NCBI GenBank assembly: GCA_016711435.1
Contig: JADJSY010000043.1
Span: 1 to 20,615, forward strand
DNA length: 20,615 bases
Source of the DNA: Lewinellaceae bacterium
GTDB taxonomy: Bacteria > Bacteroidota > Bacteroidia > Chitinophagales > Saprospiraceae
Direction of reading: 5' to 3'
The position numbers were made by a program, and so were the translations under genes. The notes under the pieces were generated by a model that saw only the letters and a list, made by a program, of their open reading frames with translations, was not told the origin of the DNA and did not search any database. Shown here in pieces: positions 1 through 6,935 of the stretch (its first letter is position 1; every line of letters begins with the position of its first letter).

Positions 1-1
1 A

Positions 2-450
2 CAACATGCTTTGTATATCGTGCGGGAATTGCTGAGTATGGAACCAAAGGGGAAGGGCACGGCGTGTATGGCGCTCCGGCATTTTAATAATTCCACCCGG
101 CAGAAGAGTATCGCCTTTGTGCTGAGTGATTTCCTGGATGGCGGGTTATGAAGATGCGCTGCGGATTGCCGGGAAAAGCATGACGTGATCGGGATTAAGA
201 TATATGACGCCGATGGACGTAGCAACTGACGGATGCCGGCATGCAGGTGGAAGATGCGGAGACCGGGGAAACCCGCTGGGTGGACAGCAGCAGTGCGTTT
301 GTGCGTTACCGGTATGAGCAGGAATTTTTCCGGGTAACCGAATATGCCACACAGGCGTTTAAAAAAGCCGGTGCGGATCTCCTGCATGTGAGAACGGGAG
401 AGGATTATGTAAAAATTTTACAACGGTTTTTTCTCAGCCGTAACCGATGA
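2..450 (+). CDS. DUF58 domain-containing protein, C-terminal part (5' end outside window)
   Basis: The gene enters from the left edge, so only the last ~150 residues are present. The reading starts in one frame (Q-H-A-L-Y-I-V-R-E-L-L, then RHFNNSTRQKSIAFVLSDFLDGG) and continues in another as GMQVEDAETGETRWVD to the end at FFLSRNR. The link region at about 145-240 carries several indels; read across them it gives EDALRIAGKKHDVIGIKIYD. These blocks (VLSDFLD, DVIGIKIYD, DAETGE) match the VWA-like C-terminal half of DUF58 proteins, which in Bacteroidota are encoded between a MoxR AAA+ ATPase and BatA-type proteins. The stop TGA at 448-450 overlaps the ATG of the next gene, so the two are translationally coupled. 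The molecular function of DUF58 is not established; a chaperone-like partnership with MoxR is the usual proposal. The frame changes look like sequence errors. Confidence 0.85.
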
Positions 451-1341
451 AACCGAATCAGCTACCGATGTATTTCCGGATAACCTTTTGAGTTTTCTGA
501 TGGCTTTTGATACGGCCGGACTGCCTGCCCAGTCCGCCGCTACCGTAAAAGCCGATGCCGATAAATCCGGCTCCTGATCGGGGAGCGGCTACAGCTGACC
601 GTGGAAATCATGATACCGGAACAGGAGGCCATCCGTTTTGTGACGCTGGATTCCATTCCACATTTTGAATGGCTGGAAAAGCCGGTAACGGATACCGTAA
701 ATACCGGCGGCGGCACGTTGCTGAAGGGCGTGTATGTACTTACCAGTTTTGATTCCGGTCATTGGGTGATTCCCGCATTTGAATTATCCGGCGGCTTAAA
801 AACCGATACCATTCCCGTGGATGTGGTTTTTTCCGATTTTAATCCGGAACAGCCTTATCATGATATCAAGGATATACTGGAAGACGACCCGGTGCAGACA
901 AAGGCTGGTGGTGGTATGCGGCTGCCGGCGGTATTGCTGTTACTGTTATTGCTTTATTTACGGTTAAGACGGAAAAAGCCGGTCGGTCCCCTGCCGGCCG
1001 TGATTGCCATTTCACCCTTTTGAAGAAGCGATGAAAGCATTACAGGTAGTAGCGGAAACGGCGCCTGTTTCAAAAGTCTTTCATACCCGGCTCGCTGAAA
1101 TATTCAGGTTATATGTGTTTAGAAAAAGAAAGCTGCTGTCTCTGCAAAAGACCACGGATGACCTGGTGCTGCAACTGTCCGGTGCGGGACTGGAGAAGTC
1201 CGTGTATGAAGCCATGGCACAGGCACTGCGTACCGGTGATTTTGTAAAGTTTGCGAAATATGAAGCCAGTCCTGCGGATAATCAAGCCGCCCTGCTGCTA
1301 TAAAAAAAATCCATAAAAAGCCTCTGGAGCAATTAAACTGA
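447..1341 (+). CDS. BatD-like membrane protein of a Bat operon (frameshifted)
   Basis: Reconstructed over at least three indels (about 495, 570, 900-950, 1010). The ATG at 447 overlaps the DUF58 stop as ATGA. The N-terminus (MKPNQLPMYFRITF, then LSFLMAF, ending near AQS) looks like a signal peptide. It is followed by an extracytoplasmic beta-type region of about 120 residues (IGERLQLTVEIMIPEQEA, HFEWLEKP, GVYVLTSFDSGHWVIPAFEL), a membrane segment near 915-970 just before RLRRKKPVGP, and a cytoplasmic helical tail ending SLEQLN. This layout (signal, BatD-like Ig region, one membrane helix, helical tail) fits the short BatD/DUF4381-like proteins that sit between DUF58 and BatA in Chitinophagaceae. 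The stop TGA at 1339-1341 shares a base with the ATG of the next gene. The role in the Bat complex is inferred from position only. Confidence 0.72.
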
Positions 1342-2347
1342 TGTTGTATAACTGGTTCCGACATATTGATTTTGCTTATCCGGCAGTATTCGGCTTGTTT
1401 CCTCCCTGCCCCTGCTGATATGCCTGGTACCTGCCTGCAGGTGATCGCCGCCAGAGCCGGATAAAAGTGTCCACGGTGCGGGCATTTACGGTAAGAGCTG
1501 GAAGAACCGGTACCGGCATTTGCCGTTTATTTTACGGTTACTCACCCTGTCCGCCCTGATCGTGGCTCTGGCCGGGCCGCAGCAACGGAATGATCAGCAA
1601 ACGACAGAGGGAGAAGGAATAGACATTGTATTGTGTATGGATGTGAGTGGCAGTATGGGCTCGCGGGATATACTGCCGAGCCGGATGGAGGCCGCCAAGG
1701 AAGTAGCGGAGGAATTTGTGCGCAGCCGCCCGGTGGACCGGATAGGCCTGGTTATATTTTCCGGGGAGAGTTTTACGCAGTGCCCGATTACGACGGACCG
1801 GAACACATTGATTACCCAGATACAATCACTCGAGAGCCGCCGGTACCGGTGGATGGTACGGTGATCGGGGAGGGCTGGCCAACCGCTTGATGGATCGTTT
1901 ATCCCAGGCTAAGGGAAAGAGTAAAGTGATCATTCCCACACGGATGGAAAGAAGATCCGCTTGGACCTGGCTGATTGATCCGCTGACGGCACTGGAGATT
2001 GCGAAAACAAGACAAGTGAAGGTATGCTATTGGTATGAGTGCCGCGGCGGTCGAAGACTCGCCACAGCCTGGATTGCTCCCTTAAAAAAATCCGATGGCC
2101 GATTTTCTGGATGAGGAGTTGATGAACAAAATGGCCGCACGAAACCGGGGGACAATTTTTCCGGGCAAAAGGATAAGGAAGGGATCGCAAGGGATATCTA
2201 CGGGCAGATCGATAAACTGGAGAAATCAAAAGCGGGTGCTGTCCTACAAAAGGTATGAAGAGCAGTATATACCCTTTATGCTGGCGGCCCTGGCTTTGTC
2301 TTCCTCTGGAACTCCTGACGTTTACCCTGTTCCGGAAATTCCCCTGA
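1341..2347 (+). CDS. batA: BatA-type von Willebrand factor A (VWA) membrane protein (frameshifted)
   Basis: The start ATG at 1341 forms TGATG with the upstream stop. The protein begins MLYNWFRHIDFAYPAVFGLF, a first membrane helix, then a second helix FILRLLTLSALIVALAGPQ, then the VWA domain. The metal-ion-dependent adhesion motif D-x-S-x-S is clear in CMDVSGSMGSRD (near 1636-1672), followed by RMEAAKEVAEEFV, DRIGLVIFSGESFTQCPITTD and NTLITQIQSLE. Beyond about 1850 the frame changes repeatedly, but DRLSQAKGKSKVII, DPLTALEIAK, PMADFLDEELMNKMAA and EEQYIPFMLAALAL can be followed to LFRKFP and the stop at 2345-2347. The last hydrophobic stretch is the C-terminal membrane anchor seen in BatA/BatB. 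Length (~335 residues) is normal for BatA. No BatB, BatC or large BatD gene follows in this window; rsgA comes next. Confidence 0.88.
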
Positions 2348-2372
2348 TCTGTTTATCGAATCTTGCACCGGC

Positions 2373-3271
2373 ATGAAAGCAATTGTTTACTAGATCCACG
2401 GGCAGCTGGTATACCCACAAAGAGCGTAGGCCGGTTCTGGGACAGCCGTATGAAGGAGTAATGAAGTGGATGATATTGCTCAGTACCAACCCGGTAGCGG
2501 TAGGCGACAAAGTAAAAGCGGTCGTGGAATGAAAGAAAGCAGTACCGTGATTATTAATGAAATTCTGGACCGGAATAATTATATCAACCAGCAGTCTCCC
2601 CGGCGCAAACACCAGCATCATATTGTAGCCGCCAACCCGGATCCAGTCCCTGTTGATAGCTACCTTGGAGCGAGGACATCACAAGGCTTTATTGACCGAT
2701 TTCTGTTAGCTACTGAAATGTACCATGCACTGGCGGTAATCGCGTTTAACAAATCGGATCTGTACAAAGCAGAAGGATCTGGAGAAGTACGAGGGTGGAA
2801 AGCCATGTAGAGCCATCTGGGTATAAAGTGATCTGGTCAGTGCGGAAAAAACAAGGGTCTGGAGCAATTCGGAAAGGTGCTGAAAGACAAGACCACACTG
2901 CTCAGCGGACATAGTGGTGTCCAGGAAATCTTCCTGTTAAATACCATGTTTCCCGGATGAACCGGAAGACACAGGATGAGTGGCTGGAGTGGAAAGGGGC
3001 AGCATACCACCACCTTTGCGGAAATGTTTGACCTTTCATTTGGCGGGAGGATTATTAATACGCCCGGTATGCAGGGAATTCAGTTGGTAGATATCAGCAA
3101 GGCGGAGTTGTCGCATTATTTCCCAGAAATGCGTGACCGGCTGAATGATTGCCAGTTCAACAACTGCCTGCACATGAATAGGCCCGGTTGCCATAAAGGA
3201 CGCGGTGAAGGGCCATATTCACGAAGACCGCTTCGTTATTGCGGGATTTTGGATTCATTGGAGAAGGGTAG
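2373..3271 (+). CDS. rsgA: Ribosome small-subunit-dependent GTPase A (heavily frameshifted)
   Basis: RsgA (YjeQ) is a circularly permuted GTPase that helps mature the 30S subunit. Pieces found in order: MKAIVY and STGSWYT at the start, the OB-fold segment STNPVAVGDKVKAVVE, then NNYINQQSPRRKHQHHIVAAN, RTSQGFIDRFLLATEMYH, the G4 motif in AFNKSDLYK, KDKTTLLSGHSGV where the P-loop should follow, SGWSGKGQHTTTFAEMFDL, the G3 region NTPGMQG, LVDISKAELSHYFPEM, and the zinc-binding block C-x4-C-x-H-x5-C in DCQFNNCLHMNRPGC. The order G4, then G1, then G3 is diagnostic. As written the P-loop reads GVQEIFLLN instead of GVGKST, and the expected DTPG reads NTPG. With at least five frame changes in 900 bases, error is the simplest cause. 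The exact stop is uncertain; 3269-3271 is the nearest TAG after LDSLEKG. Confidence 0.88.
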
Positions 3272-3294
3272 ATTATCGATTTTCTTTCCGGTCA

Positions 3295-3475
3295 ACATAC
3301 AAAGATTCCTCCTTTGTCAGAATCTACATCTCACTAATCTCTACTCCCTCCTTCCCTTCGGGGGGATTTCTAGAACGTTTTTTGGAATCGGAAGGTCCCT
3401 CCTTCGTAGAATACAGGTCCCTCTTCTCAGAATACAGGGTCCCTCCTTCCCTTCAGGGACGAGGGAAAAGAAAAG
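3295..3475. repeat. Degenerate pyrimidine-rich repeat cluster (TCCCTCCTTC type)
   Basis: Within the gene-free stretch 3272-3666, the motif TCCCTCCTTC and variants recurs about four times: near 3349 (CTCCCTCCTTCCCTTCGGGG), near 3394 (GGTCCCTCCTTCGTAGAATA), near 3417 (GGTCCCTCTTCTCAGAATAC) and near 3438 (GGGTCCCTCCTTCCCTTCAG). The segment AGAATACAG-GTCCCTC is directly repeated at about 3402 and 3427. The last copy can fold through CCCTTCAGGG and an outer CCCTC/GAGGG pair. Any reading frame through here is low-complexity and not credible protein. Confidence 0.65.
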
Positions 3476-3508
3476 ACTTCTTAACTCGAAGTTGAAGTGG
3501 AAACAGAG

Positions 3509-3538
3509 AAAAAAATGCCCGCTATTAACGGGCAAAAA
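3509..3538 (-). terminator. Rho-independent terminator, minus strand
   Basis: A perfect 6-bp stem TGCCCG (3516-3521) / CGGGCA (3529-3534) with a 7-base loop. On the minus strand the stem is followed by seven T residues (3515-3509). It would end transcription from the small minus-strand gene at 3667-3963; the plus-strand side is A-rich, so it does not suit rsgA. Confidence 0.6.
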
Positions 3539-3549
3539 TCAGATGTTCT

Positions 3550-3645
3550 TGTCATCCTGAGTAGACTCGCTAAAGTGATAGTACAGGGCAAACGAGAATG
3601 CTCAGCGAGGCGTATCGAAGGATGGCGAAACGTATCGAAGCATGC
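3550..3645. repeat. REP-like intergenic repeat of the Bacteroidota CATCCTGAG...CGAAGGATG type
   Basis: Starts TTGTCATCCTGAGTAGACTC and closes with CAGCGAGGCGTATCGAAGGA. The ends pair (CATCC / GGATG, and ACTCGCT / AGCGAGG with one mismatch), giving an imperfect long hairpin. A second partial unit, CGTATCGAAGCATG, follows directly. This wording (CATCCTGAG ... TATCGAAGGATG) resembles the dispersed repeat found between genes in many Bacteroidota. It lies between the convergent ends of rsgA and the minus-strand hypothetical gene. Confidence 0.6.
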
Positions 3646-3666
3646 TACGCAATATGCCCTGTCCAA

Positions 3667-3963
3667 TCAGTTTCCTTCCAGCACACCACGGGTCACAACC
3701 GCTTTTGATCCTGTTTTTAAGGCATCACGTGTTTTGGTAGGGAATATCGAAACTCCGTTGTAAATATTATAGTGAAGTGTCATGTCATGACCCTTGAACC
3801 GGAACTCCCAGTTGATGGTGTCAAAATCGTCTTCTTTGTTGGAGAATTTTACTTTGAAATCCTGACTAAGGACATTGGCCACATGGTAGAACTGTTTTAA
3901 TCCGCCGTCATCGGCGATTACGGCTTCTGTGCAGCCAAGTGAGGTTCGTAGGGTAAGGCTCAT
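3667..3963 (-). CDS. Small conserved hypothetical protein (98 aa)
   Basis: Intact 98-residue reading frame, ATG at 3963 to TGA at 3667. It begins MSLTLRTSLGCTEAVIADDG and contains LSQDFKVKFSNKEDDFDTINWEF, FKGHDMTLHYNIYNGVSIFP and ends VVTRGVLEGN. There is no signal peptide and no membrane helix; the mix of short beta-prone stretches with charged turns suggests a small soluble beta-rich fold. I do not recognise a named family. Amino-acid usage is normal and the frame is open in an area where other frames are broken, which supports a real gene. A terminator follows at 3509-3538 after a repeat. The next gene upstream on the same strand is the lipoprotein at 4226, 68 bases away, so a two-gene transcript is possible. 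Confidence 0.65.
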   Translation of the reverse strand: MSLTLRTSLGCTEAVIADDGGLKQFYHVANVLSQDFKVKFSNKEDDFDTINWEFRFKGHDMTLHYNIYNGVSIFPTKTRDALKTGSKAVVTRGVLEGN

Positions 3964-4031
3964 ATATAAAGATTAAAGGTTTCTATCTACAAGACCATTC
4001 CCGGGACTAATTCGCTGCACGAAACAGTAAA

Positions 4032-4226
4032 TTAACTGCGGAATTTTTTGGCCTTTCTTGCACTTTTTTCGGCATCCGGATCACCGCTGAGAATACGCTC
4101 AGCACCAACGTTTTTACCATTGGTTGGACAACCTGTTTTCTTTTTGAACAAGTTACCGAATACGCCGCAGGAGGAAAGAAGGAGGGCGATACTCATGGAT
4201 ACTGCAAAAAATCGGAGGTTTTTCAT
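4032..4226 (-). CDS. Small lipoprotein (64 aa)
   Basis: ATG at 4226, TAA at 4032. The N-terminus MKNLRFFAVSMSIALLLSSC is a typical lipoprotein signal: two positive charges nearby, a hydrophobic core, and the lipobox L-S-S-C with the cysteine at residue 20. The mature part is only about 45 residues (GVFGNLFKKKTGCPTNGKNV ... KKFRS), basic, with one further cysteine. Proteins of this kind, with GCPTNGKNVGAE-like tails, are common and uncharacterised in Chitinophagaceae. A perfect inverted repeat lies 8 bases upstream of the start codon. Function unknown; location is probably the cell envelope. Confidence 0.75.
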   Translation of the reverse strand: MKNLRFFAVSMSIALLLSSCGVFGNLFKKKTGCPTNGKNVGAERILSGDPDAEKSARKAKKFRS

Positions 4227-4234
4227 GTAAACTG

Positions 4235-4253
4235 ATTTCGTTCCTAACGAAAA
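4235..4253. promoter_or_regulatory. Perfect inverted repeat just upstream of the lipoprotein start
   Basis: ATTTCGTT (4235-4242) and AACGAAAT (4246-4253) are exact reverse complements around a 3-base CCT spacer, centred about 18 bases upstream of the ATG at 4226. On the transcribed minus strand the loop reads AGG. It could be a regulator binding site or a small 5'-leader hairpin covering the ribosome entry area; the sequence alone does not decide. Confidence 0.45.
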
Positions 4254-4360
4254 TAAAAAGAATTAATTGTTATTACTATAGTAAACCTACGAGCGGGGCA
4301 TGGTTGATTTTACTATTATATAAACAAGGTTGAGCCTCAATAGTTGAGTGCTTAAAAAAA

Positions 4361-4883
4361 TTATTTTTGATCCCGGAACCAGTCGGCATACCGGATATAA
4401 TTATTGGCAATCCGGTCGATCTGCCCATGGATCAGTTCCTGGGATATATCCTTCATTTTTTTTGCTGGCACACCGGCATAAATACTGCCGCTTTCACAGA
4501 CGGTATTTTCCAGTACCACAGCTCCGGCAGCGATGATCGTATTGCTGTGTACCACACAGTTATCCATTACAATGGCACCCATTCCCACCAGTACATTATC
4601 GTGCAGGGTACAGCCATGTACGATAGCATTATGTCCAATCGACACATTGTTGCCGATGGTTGTCCCGTATTTCTGGTAGGTGCAATGAATACAGGCGCCG
4701 TCCTGTACATTCACTTTATTACCCATTTTAATAAAATTCACATCCCCCCGGATCACAGTATTGAACCTGGGCACTGCAATCGTCACCCATAATCACATTG
4801 CCAACAATGGTGGCATTGGGAGCGATAAAACAATTGTTACCAAATTGGGGGTGTTTGTCTTCGACAGGGAGTATAAGGGGCAT
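4361..4883 (-). CDS. Gamma-class carbonic anhydrase family / hexapeptide-repeat protein
   Basis: Start ATG at 4883 (MPLILPVEDKHPQFGNNCF), stop TAA at 4361. One extra base near 4773 breaks the frame after MGDDC; removing it gives VWFNTVIRGDVNFIKMGN and continues to the end, about 173 residues, a normal length. The body is left-handed beta-helix hexapeptide repeats (CFIAPNATIVGNVIMG; TTIGNNVSIGHNAIVHGC; VLVGMGAIVMDNCVVHSNTI; IIAAGAVVLENTV). The three metal-ligand histidine positions of the PaaY/YrdA/gamma-CA group are present: IH in DGACIHC, and both H in IGHNAIVHGC. RGD in VIRGDVN is also typical. Family members bind zinc or iron and may hydrate CO2, though many have no proven substrate. The gene is divergent from the aminotransferase across a repeat-filled spacer. 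Confidence 0.9.
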
Positions 4884-4884
4884 A

Positions 4885-4970
4885 TTAGTTAGTAGTTAGA
4901 AGTTAGTAGTTAGTTGCCTGTTCTTTAACCTGTAACCTGTCACTTGTTAACTTGTCCACTTATCAACTGG
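4885..4970. repeat. Two degenerate 7-bp tandem repeat tracts
   Basis: From 4885 to about 4915 the sequence is copies of TTAGTAG with variants (TTAGTAG, TTAGAAG, TTAGTAG, TTAG). From about 4926 to 4970 a second tract of similar period reads AACCTGT, AACCTGT, CACTTGT, TAACTTGT, CCACTTAT, CAACTGG. Together they fill most of the spacer between the divergent carbonic-anhydrase-like and aminotransferase genes. No convincing promoter is visible inside. Confidence 0.7.
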
Positions 4971-5020
4971 CCTGCCCAAAGTTCCGCAATTCTTTGTTTC
5001 CTTTGCAGAAAATCAGCCAA

Positions 5021-6143
5021 ATTGAATCAACGTGAACTTTTTTGCGGCATGTGGGACAGACTTCCCCGGCGCCCTGGCCCTGGAGATCGTAAAGGCCGAT
5101 TGCTGCACCTTGTTTGATGCCGGGGGTAAGGAGTATATTGACCTGATAGGCGGGATCAGTGTGGCTAATATGGGACACCGGCATCCCAAAGTAATAGCGG
5201 CCATCCATGCTCAGCTGGAAGCCTATATGCATATCATGGTCTATGGCGAGTTTGTTGAAGCGCCAAAGGTGCAGTATGCTCAAGTACTGACCAGCCATTT
5301 ACCGGCCTCCCTGAATTCGGTTTATTTCACCAACTCAGGAGCCGAAGCCGTGGAAGCCGCAATGAAACTGGCCAAACGGGTAACCAACCGGACCGGGATC
5401 ATTGCCTTTAAAAATTCCTATCACGGCAGTACCCAGGGAGCCCTGAGTATTATCGGGGATGAATACTGGCGGAATGCTTACCGGCCTTTGTTGCCGGATA
5501 TCCTGCACCTGGACTATAACTCCTTTGAATCACTTGAATACATTACTACCCATACCGCCTGTGTAATCGCGGAAACCGTACAGGCGGAAGCCGGGATCAA
5601 ACCACCTTCCCCTGAATGGATCAAAGCACTGCGGGAAAAATGCAGCAGCACGGGCACTTTACTGGTACTGGATGAAATTCAGGCCGGATGCGGCAGGACC
5701 GGCAAACTTGGGGGTTTGAACATTTTGATATCATACCGGATATGGTATTGCTGGGGAAAGCCTTGGCGGGCGGTATGCCCTCTTGGTGCACTGGTGGCGG
5801 ATAAACAATTGATGGATGCGTTTACAGATAAGCCGGTGCTGGGACATATCACCACATTTGGGGGACATCCCGTGAGTTGTGCAGCCGGACTGGCCGCTAT
5901 GAAAGCCTTGCTGGAAGAGGAATGGATGGAACAGGTAAAAGCCAAAGAAGCTTTGTTTCATTCTTTGCTGGTGCATCCTTCTATAAAGTCTTTTGAAACC
6001 TGTAAAAAGTGATAGACCGTTCCATTGAAGCGGGCGTACTGACCGACTGGTTTTTGTTTGCACCGAATTGCCTGCGGATATCACCGCCGCTGATTATTTC
6101 GGAGGAGCAGGTGAGGGTGGCTTGCGGGGTGATTTGTGGCTAA
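5021..6143 (+). CDS. Class III PLP-dependent aminotransferase (aspartate aminotransferase family), frameshifted
   Basis: Transfers amino groups using pyridoxal phosphate; related enzymes act on ornithine, acetylornithine or 4-aminobutyrate, and the substrate here is open. The probable start is at 5021 (ATTGAATCAACG, likely ATGAATCAACG with an extra T), giving a start NQREL. Then follow EIVKADCCTLFDAGGKEYID, LIGGISVANMGHRHPKV, YFTNSGAEAVEAAMKLAKR (phosphate-binding SGAEA), NSYHGSTQGALS, ETVQAEAGIK and LVLDEIQAGCGRTG (DE-x-Q, the aspartate that contacts the PLP ring). Two opposite one-base indels at about 5710 and 5780 scramble 23 residues; corrected, they read GFEHFDIIPDMVLLGKALAG with the PLP lysine codon at 5757-5759. 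After IKSFETCKK a frame change leads to VIDRSIEAGVLTDWFLFAPN and LRISPPLIISEEQVR, ending VACGVICG with TAA at 6141. Confidence 0.9.
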
Positions 6144-6151
6144 TTGGTCAG

Positions 6152-6166
6152 GCCACTCGAAGTGGC
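6152..6166. other. Short hairpin after the aminotransferase
   Basis: GCCACT (6152-6157), CGA loop, AGTGGC (6161-6166): perfect 6-bp stem, 9 bases after the stop codon. No T-run follows, so it is more likely a protective 3'-end or REP-type hairpin than a terminator. Confidence 0.45.
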
Positions 6167-6200
6167 AGGCCGGAATTATCCAGCGCCAGGAGCAGTGGGA

Positions 6201-6229
6201 CGCCTCGCAACAGAGGCGGTTTCCTTTTC
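6201..6229 (+). terminator. Probable rho-independent terminator of the aminotransferase gene
   Basis: CGCCTC (6201-6206), loop GCAACA, GAGGCG (6213-6218), followed by the T-rich GTTTCCTTTTC. Perfect GC-rich 6-bp stem, 58 bases after the stop. The rest of the gap to 6412 has another small hairpin (TCGCC / GGCGA, 6258-6271) and T-rich sequence near 6345-6362, with no gene I can support. Confidence 0.55.
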
Positions 6230-6412
6230 ATGGCAAATCACCGGACTTTTATCCAAGTCGCCAAAGGGCGATATACGTTGCATAGCCGGAAGGTCTCTTT
6301 TAAATGCAGACGCAGGATTAAACTTTGTCGCAAGATTACAGCCCTTTGTTTTTAATTTTTCTTCTGACGTGATCTTAGCATTGGCATGGCGTCTTGGTTC
6401 TTTATTCGCTAT

Positions 6413-6917
6413 TTATCCCAACTCCAATTCCACCTCTCCACCGCCATATTAAAAGGCAGGAACACATCCCTACAGCTGATCTTGCATGTTTCCCCTTTCC
6501 CCGAATACACTGTACCATCAGGTCAGAGAAGCCATTGATCACTTTTGGGTGGTCTTTGAAATCCGCATCGCAGTTCACCATGCCCAGTACTTTCACGATC
6601 CGTTTAATTTTACTTAGATCGCCCAGTTCGGCTTTTAATACAGCAAGTTGGTTGATAGCGGTGAGCCGGGCAGCGGCAATGCCTTCTTCCAGTGTCAGAT
6701 CTTTACCAACCTTGCCCGTCGTATATACTCCCTTTTCATTGGAAGGACCTTTGCCGGAAAGAAAGAGCAGGTTGCCCACCCGTACCACGTTTACATAATT
6801 GGCAATGGGTTTGCCGACGGCCGGAAGTTCTATGTTCAGTTTTTTTAGCTGCTCTTCCGCATTTTGTGCATAGCTGGAGTATGTTAGTAGCAGGAACAAC
6901 CCGAAAAACAATTTCAT
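6413..6917 (-). CDS. Exported RidA (YjgF/YER057c/UK114) family protein
   Basis: ATG at 6917 gives MKLFFGLFLLLTYSSYAQ, a signal peptide with a cut after AQ, so the protein is exported. RidA-family proteins classically deaminate reactive enamine/imine intermediates, mostly in the cytoplasm; members of this longer subgroup have unknown roles. The mature domain shows the family pattern: NYVNVVRVGNLLFLSGKGP, LTLEEGIAAARLTAINQLAV, SKIKRIVKVLGMVNCDADF, INGFSDLM and the arginine block KGKHARSAVGMCS. An extra base near 6435-6447 shifts the frame; corrected, the end reads NMAVEVELELG with TAA at 6413, giving about 167 residues. It lies 18 bases downstream of glpF on the same strand and is probably cotranscribed with the glycerol genes. 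Confidence 0.88.
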
Positions 6918-6935
6918 CGTCTTTCTTTAATTAAA

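Noticed and set aside
2976..3560. Open frame that runs from rsgA through the repeat cluster as one 194-residue protein
   Set aside because: The first part is rsgA; the part after LDSLEKG is a low-complexity translation of the TCCCTCCTTC repeats and is only open because the rsgA stop was lost to an indel.
3295..3660. CRISPR array in the repeat-rich gap
   Set aside because: Repeats are irregular in length and spacing, no uniform spacers, and no cas gene in the window.
4335..4347. CTCAA-TAG-TTGAG as terminator of the carbonic-anhydrase-like gene
   Set aside because: Only a 5-bp weak stem and no T-run on the minus-strand side.
4367..4792. 141-residue plus-strand open frame opposite the carbonic-anhydrase-like gene
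   Set aside because: Exact shadow of the hexapeptide-repeat protein, whose minus-strand reading has clear family motifs.
6394..6798. 134-residue plus-strand open frame
   Set aside because: Antisense of the RidA-family gene; composition (many Ser, Pro, Thr) is typical of a shadow frame.
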